A stretch of DNA of 47,231 nt from CALCMJ01 sp964475415 (lineage in GTDB: Bacteria; Bacteroidota; Bacteroidia; Chitinophagales; Saprospiraceae): positions 1-47,231 of the forward strand of contig CAYYWZ010000027.1 in NCBI GenBank assembly GCA_964475415.1. The letters are read 5' to 3'. A model generated the notes under the pieces. The model was given only the letters and a program-made list of their open reading frames with translations, was not told the DNA's origin and did no database searches. Within the stretch, counting starts at the first letter, position 1. The number at the start of each line of letters is the position of its first letter. The translations under genes and the position numbers were made by a program. This document shows positions 17,335 to 25,987 of the stretch, piece by piece.

Positions 17335-18309
17335 ATGAAAAATTTCATGTTTACAGCTCTTCTTACCGTCCTACTAAGTTTCAATGTATCAGGACAAGTC
17401 AAGGATACGCTATTCAACAAGTTCGAATCAAAGACCTTATTAATCGATGGATATAAGATAAATGTAGAATCCTTAGGAAGTGGAGATCCTATTTTCTTTT
17501 TTGCTGGTGGACCAGGGAATTCTCATGACTATATGCAAGGGAATTTCGGTCAGTACTATAAGAGTCATCAGGTTGTATTTATAGATATGCTCGGCAGAGG
17601 TCTTTCTGATGATGCAAAAGACATCTCTGAATACTCCATAGCTAACGATGTCCATATAGCTGAAGAGATAAGAAAACAACTAGGTCTAAACAGAATATCT
17701 CTTGTCGGCCATTCCTATGGCACGGTTGTCGCACAGGCCTATGCTATTGCTCATCCAGAAAACGTAAATAGAATGATGCTCATTAATGGATTTCATAGTG
17801 GAGAGATGTGGCAAGCAAACTGTGATAGTTACAACCATTATTGTAAAACTCACTTTCCCGAATATTGGACCAAAATTGATTCTATGAGATCACTCGGTTA
17901 CGTTTCAAGTGATCCGGCCTTCAGCAAACTATATGGTAGTGTTCCTGTAAAATATGTCTACTATCACAATACTAAACTGAAACAAAATGTACCTAGTTAC
18001 AGTTATAGGGGCTGGGCACCAGATGTATACTATGGAATTGTAGGAAGAGATGCAGATTTTTTTGTTAGTGGTAGCATGATGGATACGGATTTTAGAAAAG
18101 ATCTTAAACAACTTACTTGTCCTACCCTTATCATAGCTGGAAGATATGATGGTGTCTCTACTCCTGAGTATGCTATGCAATACAAGGGGTTTATGCCTCA
18201 GGCGCAATTTGTAATGTTCGAACAAAGTGGGCATAATCCTTATCTCGAGGAACCAGAAAAATTCTACGCATTGATGGATAAGTTCTTTGGTATTACGAGT
18301 GAAGAATAG
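17335..18309 (+). CDS. Secreted alpha/beta hydrolase, prolyl iminopeptidase-like
   Basis: A 324-residue protein with a signal peptide (residues 1-20, ending FNVSG before Gln21), so it should act in the periplasm or outside. The oxyanion segment FAGGPGNSHDY and nucleophile Ser127 in GHSYGT match the prolyl aminopeptidase (peptidase S33) branch. The acid is probably the Asp of GRYDGVS and the base the His of SGHNPYLEEP near the C-terminus. Members cleave N-terminal proline or act as esterases, and the sequence does not decide which. It is divergent from the phosphoesterase gene and followed at 78 bases by the WYL regulator on the same strand, which has its own promoter box. Confidence 0.82.
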   Translation: MKNFMFTALLTVLLSFNVSGQVKDTLFNKFESKTLLIDGYKINVESLGSGDPIFFFAGGPGNSHDYMQGNFGQYYKSHQVVFIDMLGRGLSDDAKDISEYSIANDVHIAEEIRKQLGLNRISLVGHSYGTVVAQAYAIAHPENVNRMMLINGFHSGEMWQANCDSYNHYCKTHFPEYWTKIDSMRSLGYVSSDPAFSKLYGSVPVKYVYYHNTKLKQNVPSYSYRGWAPDVYYGIVGRDADFFVSGSMMDTDFRKDLKQLTCPTLIIAGRYDGVSTPEYAMQYKGFMPQAQFVMFEQSGHNPYLEEPEKFYALMDKFFGITSEE

Positions 18310-18361
18310 TAGGATTTTACTTTAATATTCCTATTTACATTCAGAATCCTTTATCATGCAT

Positions 18362-18369
18362 TATATTTG
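18362..18369 (+). promoter_or_regulatory. Bacteroidota-type -7 box of the WYL regulator gene
   Basis: TATATTTG at 18362-18369 fits the TAnnTTTG consensus and leaves about 18 bases to the ATG at 18388. It overlaps an upstream in-frame TTG at 18367, which therefore cannot be the translation start of this transcript. Confidence 0.6.
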
Positions 18370-18387
18370 CACGATAAGATTAATATT

Positions 18388-19398
18388 ATGTCAACGAACA
18401 AGCACGCACTGCTTCGTTATAGAGTTATAGATAGATGCCTTAGAAATGTAGATAGACAATGGAATTGGAAATCTTTAGCTAAAGCTTGTACCTCAGAGAT
18501 AAGAGACTCCTTACAAGAAAGTATGACCTTCTCAGAGCGAACAATAAAAGGCGATCTGAGTGCTATGCGTAATGATGAATCTCTAGGTTACTACGCACCT
18601 ATAGAATATGACCGCTCAGAAAAATCCTATTACTATTCTGATAGAAATTATTCTATTACCGAGGCCCCACTTAATAGATCAGATAGTAAAGAACTAAAAA
18701 ATGTAATTTCCATGCTACGGCAATTTACAGGATTCAACCACCTATCTGGCATAGAAAACATTATCCATAAGCTAGAACTTATCGTGTTCGAATCAAGAGG
18801 AGAAGCTAAACAGATCGTCCAACTAGAACAGGTAAGTACCATACCTGGCCAACGATGGTTAGATCCGCTATATAAGCATATAAAAGATGAAGAGGCCATC
18901 ACTATACGTTATGCACCTTTTGGTAAGCAGGCAGAAAGTGTAACTGTATCTCCTTACTTACTCAAAGAATATAATCATCGCTGGTATCTATATGCACACA
19001 ACCATGCCAAGAGTGGGCTAAGAACTTATGGTCTAGAAAGAATCTTAGAACTAAAGAAAAGTCTACAAAATTTCCATCCAATAAAAGACTTTAATCCTGA
19101 TCAATATTTTAAAGATATTATAGGTATTACTGTACAAAAAAATGCAGAAAAGAAAAAGGTCTTATTTAAAGTGGTAGGAAATCAGGTACACTACATCAGA
19201 ACCAAACCTCTACATATTTCACAAAAGGAACTAGAGAAAAAAGAGGATCATAGTATTTTCAAGATAGAGGTAATTCCTAACTACGAATTACAAAGTACAA
19301 TTCTGTCCTATGGCGAAACTATAGAAATTCTAGAACCTAAATCTATGATAAACGCTATGAAAAAAAGAATAGACGAAATGAAAAAAGCTTATGCTTAG
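18388..19398 (+). CDS. WYL domain-containing transcriptional regulator
   Basis: A 336-residue regulator with an N-terminal helix-turn-helix region (about 1-70, recognition helix near FSERTIKGDLSAM) and a WYL domain (about 155-235) that contains the literal Trp-Tyr-Leu at 199-201 (HRWYLYAHN). A C-terminal WCX-like extension follows. WYL domains bind nucleotides or nucleic-acid ligands and often control defence or stress genes. I chose the ATG at 18388; an upstream TTG lies inside the promoter box. No defence system is nearby, so its target is unknown. A hairpin terminator follows. Confidence 0.87.
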   Translation: MSTNKHALLRYRVIDRCLRNVDRQWNWKSLAKACTSEIRDSLQESMTFSERTIKGDLSAMRNDESLGYYAPIEYDRSEKSYYYSDRNYSITEAPLNRSDSKELKNVISMLRQFTGFNHLSGIENIIHKLELIVFESRGEAKQIVQLEQVSTIPGQRWLDPLYKHIKDEEAITIRYAPFGKQAESVTVSPYLLKEYNHRWYLYAHNHAKSGLRTYGLERILELKKSLQNFHPIKDFNPDQYFKDIIGITVQKNAEKKKVLFKVVGNQVHYIRTKPLHISQKELEKKEDHSIFKIEVIPNYELQSTILSYGETIEILEPKSMINAMKKRIDEMKKAYA

Positions 19399-19426
19399 AT
19401 CGCTTCTTCTATATGATATTAAACAA

Positions 19427-19459
19427 AAAGGAAGAAACTATAATATAGTATCTTCCTTT
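19427..19459. terminator. Bidirectional hairpin terminator
   Basis: AAAGGAAGA (19427-19435) pairs with TCTTCCTTT (19451-19459), and within it ACTAT pairs with ATAGT, giving a long nearly continuous stem. It is placed between the WYL gene (stop 19398) and the converging VWA gene (stop 19489). Confidence 0.6.
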
Positions 19460-19488
19460 CGCTAATAGTAGCGCTAATTTATATTTAC

Positions 19489-21096
19489 TTACTTCGCGCT
19501 ATTGATAAGTTTTAGTCTGCTATCATCATCCTTAATGTATGATTTTAATTCATATAGATTTTTGTAGCCATAACCATATAGGTTAATGAAAGTAGGTATA
19601 TTCAAAGCCAGTGGAGCTACTTTCAAAGCTAAGGCTGGAGCACTACTTTCTACATTATTATTGCAGTAGATAAGGATACGTGTCTGCTTATTGGGAATTA
19701 TAGAGGCCAACTTATCTGCAGTAAAATCTGAGAAGTTTAGATGTATAGCCTTATCTAAATGTACCTTTTCATAGGCCTCCTTAGATCTTGTATCTAGAAT
19801 AATAGTGTGCTCGTCTTTTGACATCTCATTAAATTTTGTAATATCTATAAGTCTACCCTTTCTGTATAATTCTACTTCATTACCTAGTGTCAAGAAACTC
19901 TTGTAATCTACCTTTGCAGGCTTGTCTTCATCTACTTTTTCTGACTCATTAAAACCAGCTTCTTTAAGTTGTTTTTTTAGTGAACCTATCAGTTTATCAT
20001 CCAATGTTTTCACCTCCTTAGTTTTCTGCCTTTCTTGATCAGTATAAGCTATACGCCTTTTGCCTAGCTCCCCTATCTCCTTCTTGATACGTTCTCTTTT
20101 TTGCGCTAAGGCTTTGATATCTTTTTCTAATACTTCTTTTGATTTATGCTTGTAGGCTTCAGGTAAGTCCTTTACATTCTCTAGAATTTCTGCATCTTCC
20201 TCGTAAGCATCTACTAGATCCCATTCTGTATTTTTGTATTGCGATTTTGATTTAAAGATTGATCTTTTGACAAAATTAGCCTTACCGTAGGCATTAGCAT
20301 TACTATCCTGTGTTTTTTGATTTTCCATAGATATTTTTCCTTTCTTCCCGTAGTAGATATACGTATCATTCAGCTGATTATTAAGCTCTGCAATCTTATC
20401 GTCATAAGGAGAAGCTATATGCACGGTTTGTTCATTTTGGTTGATACTGCTGTAAGCACCGTCGGCAGTTCTTGCTCCCTCTAACCATTTTAGATTTATT
20501 CCTTGATTATAATTTCCACAGAATATGGTATTAATTTTTACATTCTTAGCTCTAGCATCATTACAGGCAGAGGTAAAAGAAACACCACCTTGATCGAATG
20601 ATTCGTTACCAGCTATATATATGGTCTTCAGAGATGAATGATTACTCCATGCAAGTTCTGACAAGCTTGTATGTAATACTGCTCCACAATATTCTTCACC
20701 ACCTTTAGTCGATAGCGCAAATAACTTTTCCGAAATAAGATCTACATCACTTGTGAAGCTACTTATCTGTCTTATATAGTTTTTATAAGCCGGCAAACTA
20801 CTATTCCCATATTCATACAGTGCAATCTCAAACTGGATATCATCTCCCATCTTAGAAGCATTGGACATTTCGTTTACTATATTCCACAGTTGCCCCTTGG
20901 CCTGATCTATGAGACCATCCATAGAGTTACTAGTATCAAGTAATAATGCTAGTTGTATATCTGCCCTACTATAAGGATTCTTAGTTTCATCATCTACAGT
21001 AAAAAAACGATCTACTGATGTTCTAGCATACTGAACTGCAGGTGGCATAATTAAGAAAAGTAAGGCGGAAATAGTTAAAGCAAATATTGATTTCAT
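19489..21096 (-). CDS. Secreted von Willebrand factor A - rhodanese fusion protein
   Basis: A 535-residue exported protein with a signal peptide or N-terminal anchor (hydrophobic residues 5-20). Residues 46-250 are a VWA domain with a MIDAS metal site: DTSNS (Asp54, Ser56, Ser58), Thr130 (STKGG) and probably Asp168. Residues about 318-385 form a Lys/Glu-rich helical, coiled-coil-like linker. Residues about 408-520 are a rhodanese-like domain with ILDTRSKEAYEKVHL and the active-site cysteine Cys478 in YCNNNVES. VWA domains mediate metal-dependent protein binding, while rhodaneses transfer sulfur or act as thiol sensors. The pairing on one exported chain is unusual and its role is unknown. It is divergent from the TPR kinase gene. 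Confidence 0.82.
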   Translation of the reverse strand: MKSIFALTISALLFLIMPPAVQYARTSVDRFFTVDDETKNPYSRADIQLALLLDTSNSMDGLIDQAKGQLWNIVNEMSNASKMGDDIQFEIALYEYGNSSLPAYKNYIRQISSFTSDVDLISEKLFALSTKGGEEYCGAVLHTSLSELAWSNHSSLKTIYIAGNESFDQGGVSFTSACNDARAKNVKINTIFCGNYNQGINLKWLEGARTADGAYSSINQNEQTVHIASPYDDKIAELNNQLNDTYIYYGKKGKISMENQKTQDSNANAYGKANFVKRSIFKSKSQYKNTEWDLVDAYEEDAEILENVKDLPEAYKHKSKEVLEKDIKALAQKRERIKKEIGELGKRRIAYTDQERQKTKEVKTLDDKLIGSLKKQLKEAGFNESEKVDEDKPAKVDYKSFLTLGNEVELYRKGRLIDITKFNEMSKDEHTIILDTRSKEAYEKVHLDKAIHLNFSDFTADKLASIIPNKQTRILIYCNNNVESSAPALALKVAPLALNIPTFINLYGYGYKNLYELKSYIKDDDSRLKLINSAK

Positions 21097-21126
21097 AATG
21101 TTTAAATTTTGTAGATGAAGTAATTA

Positions 21127-21139
21127 GTGAGTAGCTCAC
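21127..21139. promoter_or_regulatory. Short palindrome in the divergent VWA/kinase promoter region
   Basis: GTGAGTAGCTCAC is an inverted repeat (5-bp arms, 3-base centre) in the 209-base region between the divergent VWA-rhodanese and TPR kinase genes. It could be a regulator site. No second copy is visible here, so support is weak. Confidence 0.25.
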
Positions 21140-21293
21140 CATGAATAATCTATGCCAAAACTGAAGAATAAAAACAGAAGAAAAAACAAGCAATACGTAA
21201 ACACTCTATTTTCTAGGGTGAATAGATCAAATGACTTGGTAAACTTTCTATTATTAGTGTTTTTCAGGAAATTCGTACTAATATTAAGATGCT

Positions 21294-21301
21294 TATATTT
21301 G
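21294..21301 (+). promoter_or_regulatory. -7 box (TATATTTG) four bases before the kinase start codon
   Basis: TATATTTG at 21294-21301 matches TAnnTTTG and is followed by only TAGT before the ATG at 21306. A transcript from this box would start at or next to the ATG, so the mRNA would be leaderless or nearly so. The signal peptide of the protein requires the ATG at 21306. Confidence 0.5.
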
Positions 21302-21305
21302 TAGT

Positions 21306-23198
21306 ATGAAGATTCTCAACACTATATTAATCAGCCTATTTCTTTTCTGCCTAGGTAGTCTAGATCTTCATGCCCAGAAAAAATTCAAAAATAAGGCTTC
21401 AAGTACTAATTCCACCTTAGGTAATGCTCGCCAAAGAGCCTCTTCTGATCCTACAGAAGCGATAAAGATTATTTCAGAAGTTATCACAGAAGCAAAAACA
21501 GATAATAATGCAAGACAGCTGATAGAAGCCTACATACTTTTAGGGGATATCAATAATGAAGCAGGTCTACCTTCCGTAGCTCTAGATCGATATAATCAAG
21601 CACTCGATGTAGTAAATAAATCTAAATTAACAAATCAAAAAGCCACGTTACAAAACAAACGAGGTACACTGCTTCTAGCAACAAAAGCCCCTGAGGCTAA
21701 AACTGCTTTTGCGTCATGCATGCAATATAGCAAGGATGACAAGTTGTACAATATCTGTTACGAAGGACTTGCTAATAGTGCAAACCAACAAGGAAATTTT
21801 ACACTGGCTTTAAAAATACTAGATTCGCTAGAGCTTCATTATCAAGATAAGGACGCTATTGCCTTATCTCGGATACAGGCAAGAAAAGCTATAATAGCGA
21901 GTGAACAAAAAGACATAGATTATGCAAAGTTGAATTTCTCTAACGTAAGGTCCAATTTTGAAAAATCAAAAGATATGTCGAGTGTATCTGAAGAAGACTA
22001 TGCGGTTATAGATTCTGCTAAAGAGGCCATTATTGCAGCAGAAGGTAATCTAGAAGAGGAGATAAGTTATAGAGAAGAAAATATTGCTCCTATGGATGCA
22101 GAGTTAGAATATCAGATTATGGACCAGGTCCAACTAGCCGATGCCTACAATAGAAAAGGAGATTTATCTTCAGCTGTCAAAAGCATAAACAACGCAAAGA
22201 CCTTAGTCAATAATGAGGTGAAAAGTGAAACAGTATCCAAATTATTCAAGGAAGCCTCTAAACTTTCGGCAGCTCAAGGTCAATATGCTCAAGCTCTAGA
22301 GGAATATAAAAAGTATGAAACTAATCAGCTATTGGTCATAGCAGAAAAAGAATTAGAATTAGAAAAAAGGATAACCTTATTAGAAGATCAAAAAACCATA
22401 GATATAAACGAAAATATTTATGATAGTAAGCAAAGGTTGGGCGTCTCTGAAGAGCGTGTTGTAAATTTCCAAAAATATATAATTTACTTACTCTTAGCTT
22501 TATTGCTACTTGCACTAGCCAGTTCTTGGTGGATATACAAAAGTCTTAGAGCTAAAAACATTGCTAACAAAAAACTAGAGCTGAAATCACTACGAGCTCA
22601 GATGAATCCGCACTTCATATTCAATGCATTAAATTCTGTCAATGAATTTATTGCTACACAAGATGAAATACAAGCCAACAAGTACCTAACTCAGTTTAGT
22701 AAACTAATGCGTAAGGTTTTAGACCTTAACCAAAAAGATCTAATCCCACTTTCTGAAGAACTAGAATTGACTCAGCTATACTTACAACTAGAACATAGTC
22801 GGTTTAAGGATAAATTTGATTATGAATATAGCATAGCGCCTAAACTGAAGAAAGCTGACATTGCTGTCCCTCCCCTACTGCTGCAACCATATATAGAGAA
22901 CGCAATCTGGCATGGACTGAGATACAAAAGTAAAAAGGGCGAATTGCTAGTAAAAGCTAATCAGCACCAAAATCAGATAATAATTTCTATTCAAGATAAT
23001 GGAATAGGTAGAAAAAAATCTAAAGAAAATAAAACAGCTAATCAGAAATTACATAAATCCACTGGCATGAGAAATACAGCATCTAGAATGCATATCATAC
23101 AAGACTTATATGATAAAGATTTCTCTATAGAGATAGATGATGCATATCCAGAAGCGACTGATATAGGAACAATAGTAACTATAAAACTTGATAACTAA
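21306..23198 (+). CDS. TPR-containing LytS-type sensor histidine kinase
   Basis: A 630-residue membrane kinase. A signal peptide (1-23, ending DLHAQ) leads into a periplasmic helical sensor of TPR repeats (about 35-340, for example YNQALDV, AYNRKGDLSSAVKSINNA, AQYAQALEEYKKYE). A coiled-coil stretch (about 345-385) and one transmembrane helix (about 391-412) follow. The cytoplasmic part is the LytS-type kinase with phospho-acceptor His436 (QMNPHFIFNALNS), an N-box QPYIENAIWHG and a G-box DNGIGRKKS. The stop is two bases from the ATG of the LytTR regulator, so they form an operon. This is the second such pair in the window, with kinase and regulator in the opposite order to the first. Confidence 0.92.
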   Translation: MKILNTILISLFLFCLGSLDLHAQKKFKNKASSTNSTLGNARQRASSDPTEAIKIISEVITEAKTDNNARQLIEAYILLGDINNEAGLPSVALDRYNQALDVVNKSKLTNQKATLQNKRGTLLLATKAPEAKTAFASCMQYSKDDKLYNICYEGLANSANQQGNFTLALKILDSLELHYQDKDAIALSRIQARKAIIASEQKDIDYAKLNFSNVRSNFEKSKDMSSVSEEDYAVIDSAKEAIIAAEGNLEEEISYREENIAPMDAELEYQIMDQVQLADAYNRKGDLSSAVKSINNAKTLVNNEVKSETVSKLFKEASKLSAAQGQYAQALEEYKKYETNQLLVIAEKELELEKRITLLEDQKTIDINENIYDSKQRLGVSEERVVNFQKYIIYLLLALLLLALASSWWIYKSLRAKNIANKKLELKSLRAQMNPHFIFNALNSVNEFIATQDEIQANKYLTQFSKLMRKVLDLNQKDLIPLSEELELTQLYLQLEHSRFKDKFDYEYSIAPKLKKADIAVPPLLLQPYIENAIWHGLRYKSKKGELLVKANQHQNQIIISIQDNGIGRKKSKENKTANQKLHKSTGMRNTASRMHIIQDLYDKDFSIEIDDAYPEATDIGTIVTIKLDN

Positions 23199-23200
23199 GT

Positions 23201-23956
23201 ATGAGTAAAGGAAGCAAGTATACGGTACTAATTGTGGATGATGAAGCTTCAAGCAGAAAGAGCTTATCTGCATTTGTAAATAAATATTGTAAACGTCTAG
23301 AGATAATAGGCACAGCGGAAAATATACTAGAAGCTAAGGAAATTATAGATAATGAAAATCCTGACTTACTTCTTCTTGACATAGAAATGCCGCATGGCAA
23401 CGCTTTTGATTTGCTTGACCTGTTTGAGGAGATCCCTTTTCAAGTTATTTTTATTACCGCCTTCAGCCAGTATGCAATTCAGGCATTTAATCTATCTAAT
23501 GCCAGTTATCTACTGAAGCCTGTAGATATAGAAGAATTGATCTCTGCTGTAAATAGAACCTGCGACAATCTAGACCAATCCATCAAGTGGCAACATACTG
23601 CGCAGTTATTAGAAGGAATTAAAGAAAAACAACTTACTAAAATTGTCATCCCACTGATAGATGGATTCCGAGTTATAGAAACACAAGATGTCATATACAT
23701 CCAAGCTGCTGACAACTTCTCTACCCTTTTTCTTTCTAATAATCAGAAAGAGATGGCCTGTCGTAATTTGAAATTCTATGAAGAAAATCTTTCTTCTAGT
23801 GGCTTCCTAAGAATTCATCGATCTACATTGATCAATATAGATCATGTTCGACAATACAATAAAGGATCAGGGGGGATAGTCACCATGAGCAACGGAAAGG
23901 AACTAGATGTCGCCGCTTCTAGAAAAAGAGGTTTTCTGAAGCATTTTTCTGGTTGA
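23201..23956 (+). CDS. LytTR family response regulator
   Basis: A 251-residue regulator. The receiver has Asp13-Asp14, phospho-acceptor Asp60 (LLLLDIEMP), Thr86 and Lys106 (LLKPVD). The LytTR domain covers about 148-250 and includes GFLRIHRSTLINIDHV, the classical form of this motif. It lies two bases after the TPR kinase gene, which is its obvious partner. It is a divergent paralogue of the regulator at 15855-16598 and is closer to the family consensus. Confidence 0.93.
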   Translation: MSKGSKYTVLIVDDEASSRKSLSAFVNKYCKRLEIIGTAENILEAKEIIDNENPDLLLLDIEMPHGNAFDLLDLFEEIPFQVIFITAFSQYAIQAFNLSNASYLLKPVDIEELISAVNRTCDNLDQSIKWQHTAQLLEGIKEKQLTKIVIPLIDGFRVIETQDVIYIQAADNFSTLFLSNNQKEMACRNLKFYEENLSSSGFLRIHRSTLINIDHVRQYNKGSGGIVTMSNGKELDVAASRKRGFLKHFSG

Positions 23957-23972
23957 GAAATAAAAAAATATT

Positions 23973-25037
23973 TTAAACCTTATTATCTAGTTCACTCAAC
24001 TCTTTGCTGATTACATTAATGATAGCATTCTTTTGCTCTTTTATTTTATCGATTCTATTTTTTATATTTTCCTTCTCTTCAGGTGATTCAGCAGCTTTAA
24101 GCAACTCACCTTCATTTTTGATCTTTTCGTCTAGAGAGGCAACAATAGTTCTTTTCTTTTCTATATCTTCTGCTCCTTTTGCTTTGTCAAATATTATATT
24201 TTCAAGCTTACGTTCTTGCTGTTTATTTACAATCTTAGTTTTAGATTTTTCAGGAATAAAAATACTATCATTTACCTGTCTTTGGTTCATAAAGGTCGGT
24301 GATACGATTTCTATTTCAGCTTCATGTAATGCATCTAAAACAGAGGCTGTCAATTTTGATTTCGCACTAAGTATTCCCTTTATATCATTAAGCAATCCAT
24401 GCACTTTATACACTACAGAAAAGTCTCCCATCGAAATAATATGAACAAATGGTTCTACTAATCCACTATTTTTAGCTCCTTTGATTAGCGCTTCTTCTAT
24501 CTTAAGTCTATTAACATCATATCCTAGTGAGCACTCTACACTTATGATCGTTCCCGATTGTCTTGTTACTTTTACAGAGTTAGTTGCGAGACTTAGATTA
24601 GGTAAGGTTGTCAAATCTCTATCTAAGGTCTGAATTTCTGTATGGAAAAGTCCTTGCTCTGTTACCCTGCCAAATACGTCATTAACTTTTATATAATCAC
24701 CAGGTTTAAAACTCCTTCTTAACTTTAGCGCTATACCTGCAAGTGCATTACCTATGAAGGTTGTGGAACTCAGACCTAATACAGCAGAAAGCACGATTCC
24801 TATCAAACTAGTAAGTTGACCTTTCTGCTCTGAACTCATAGGAATGGCAAGAATAACACTAATGATACCTGTAAATGCTATCGCAAATAAAAATATAGAT
24901 TTAATGAGTGTCTTGTCGGTCATCCCCTTGGCTTGTCTTTCTAAGAGTTTTTTAGCCAATACATATAGTATAAAGAAAATTATTGCTGTAAGTAAGGTGG
25001 GATACCAACTAACAAACACATTACTCAGAATTTCCAT
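23973..25037 (-). CDS. MscS family mechanosensitive ion channel
   Basis: A 354-residue inner-membrane channel that opens under membrane tension to release solutes. Three transmembrane segments fall at about 8-28, 44-65 and 74-104. The third is the pore helix rich in Gly/Ala/Ser (LSSTTFIGNALAGIALKL), followed by the FKPGDYIKV entrance of the MscS beta domain. The cytoplasmic domain runs to about 260, and then a charged coiled-coil tail (about 265-345) extends past the usual MscS end. The tail could mediate oligomer contacts. The gene converges with the LytTR regulator, 16 bases apart. Confidence 0.9.
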   Translation of the reverse strand: MEILSNVFVSWYPTLLTAIIFFILYVLAKKLLERQAKGMTDKTLIKSIFLFAIAFTGIISVILAIPMSSEQKGQLTSLIGIVLSAVLGLSSTTFIGNALAGIALKLRRSFKPGDYIKVNDVFGRVTEQGLFHTEIQTLDRDLTTLPNLSLATNSVKVTRQSGTIISVECSLGYDVNRLKIEEALIKGAKNSGLVEPFVHIISMGDFSVVYKVHGLLNDIKGILSAKSKLTASVLDALHEAEIEIVSPTFMNQRQVNDSIFIPEKSKTKIVNKQQERKLENIIFDKAKGAEDIEKKRTIVASLDEKIKNEGELLKAAESPEEKENIKNRIDKIKEQKNAIINVISKELSELDNKV

Positions 25038-25074
25038 AGTGAAAATATTTGTTAAACTAAATTACAAATTTACT

Positions 25075-25113
25075 TAAAAAAAGAAAGCCCTTGCATTGCT
25101 GCAAGGGCTTTCT
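25075..25113 (-). terminator. Strong rho-independent terminator of the RRM gene
   Basis: AGAAAGCCCTTGCA (25082-25095) is perfectly complementary to TGCAAGGGCTTTCT (25100-25113): a 14-bp stem with a 4-base loop. Reading the minus strand, it is followed by a run of seven T (25081-25075). It therefore ends the RNA-binding protein transcript before the MscS gene begins at 25037. Confidence 0.9.
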
Positions 25114-25140
25114 ATCTCTTATGGATTTAAAAAAAATATC

Positions 25141-25440
25141 CTAGTATCTTCTATTATATCCACCTCCACCACCGCCTCCACGGTTGTTGTTTCGGTTTTC
25201 TCTTGGTTCTGCTTTCTTAACTACAATTGTTCTACCATCAACTTCAGAATCGTTCAACTCGTTAATTGCGTTTAATGCTTCTTCATCATTAGGCATTTCG
25301 ACAAAGCCGAATCCTTTTGATCTTCCAGTAAATTTGTCCATAATGATCTTTACAGATTCGATTTCTCCGAATTGTGCGAAAGCGTCCTGTAAATCTCCCT
25401 CTTGTGTGTCAAAGTTTAACTTTGCTACAAAAATATTCAT
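25141..25440 (-). CDS. Small RRM-type RNA-binding protein
   Basis: A 99-residue single-RRM protein. RNP2 is IFVAKLNF (3-10) and RNP1 is KGFGFVEM (42-49), both with the aromatic residues that stack on RNA. The tail (about 81-99) is Arg/Asn-rich followed by a run of seven Gly (RGGGGGGGYNRRY), as in bacterial and plant glycine-rich RNA-binding proteins. Such proteins act as RNA chaperones, often cold-induced. The gene is monocistronic, bounded by a strong terminator, and its transcript has a predicted leader of about 65 bases with a small hairpin, which could carry the regulation. Confidence 0.93.
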   Translation of the reverse strand: MNIFVAKLNFDTQEGDLQDAFAQFGEIESVKIIMDKFTGRSKGFGFVEMPNDEEALNAINELNDSEVDGRTIVVKKAEPRENRNNNRGGGGGGGYNRRY

Positions 25441-25484
25441 AATAAATGTTTAAAAAAATAATGTATAATATAAAATAACCCACG

Positions 25485-25520
25485 TAGACTGCGTGTCTAT
25501 GCAGATTGTATACAAAGATA
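25485..25520 (-). promoter_or_regulatory. Promoter box and leader hairpin of the RRM gene
   Basis: On the minus strand TATCTTTG (25520-25513) matches TAnnTTTG. Transcription would start near 25507. Directly after lies the inverted repeat TAGAC-ACGCA-GTCTA (25499-25485), a 5-bp hairpin at the very 5' end of the leader. The rest of the leader to the ATG is AT-only-like. Confidence 0.5.
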
Positions 25521-25910
25521 AGGTATTTTACATTGTAATAGTTCCATTAATCAATAAAATAGATTACGATACTGATAAATACCTATAAGAACTCTGTATT
25601 ATCAAGGCTTTACGCATCTAAAATAAATTACATATTATATAAAAATATTAATTATCTATCCTTTAATTTAATCTATCTTTTAGCCTATCAAAACAAGTTC
25701 TCCACTGTATTATACTGGAATTCTACTACAATCGAGAAACTAAATATCCTAGTGCCCTGATTATTCCCAATAAAAGATAGATTAGCTTACGATTTACAAT
25801 ACTATTACTGTAAACTTAAGCTACTTTATAATGTTTATCAACTTTAAATGAAGAGTCTAATTTATTCTACCTAATACCATATAATTACTTTAATAATCCG
25901 CATGTAAAAG
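25521..25910. other. Non-coding AT-rich region
   Basis: About 390 bases between the RRM promoter and the terminator of the 1301-residue protein gene. I see no credible gene. It contains one imperfect inverted repeat at 25784-25822, where AGCTTA and TTTACA face TGTAAA and TAAGCT with a small internal loop. That could be a structured RNA or a decayed terminator. Confidence 0.4.
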
Positions 25911-25945
25911 AAAAAGTGCCAGATGAAAATCATCTAGCACTTTTT
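25911..25945. terminator. Hairpin terminator after the 1301-residue surface protein gene
   Basis: AAAAAGTGCCAGATGA (25911-25926) pairs with TCATCTAGCACTTTTT (25930-25945), with one C/A mismatch and a 3-base loop. A-tract and T-tract flanks on the two sides let it work in both directions. It lies 43 bases past the minus-strand stop at 25988. Confidence 0.8.
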
Positions 25946-25987
25946 TGTTTAACAAAACAAACCTATTGTGATGAGTAACACAATATC

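Noticed and set aside
18367..18387. TTG at 18367 as start of the WYL regulator
   Set aside because: It falls within the TATATTTG promoter box, so it would not be on the transcript; the ATG at 18388 fits better.
18388..19398. WYL regulator as sign of a defence island
   Set aside because: No restriction, CBASS, CRISPR or other defence genes lie within the window.
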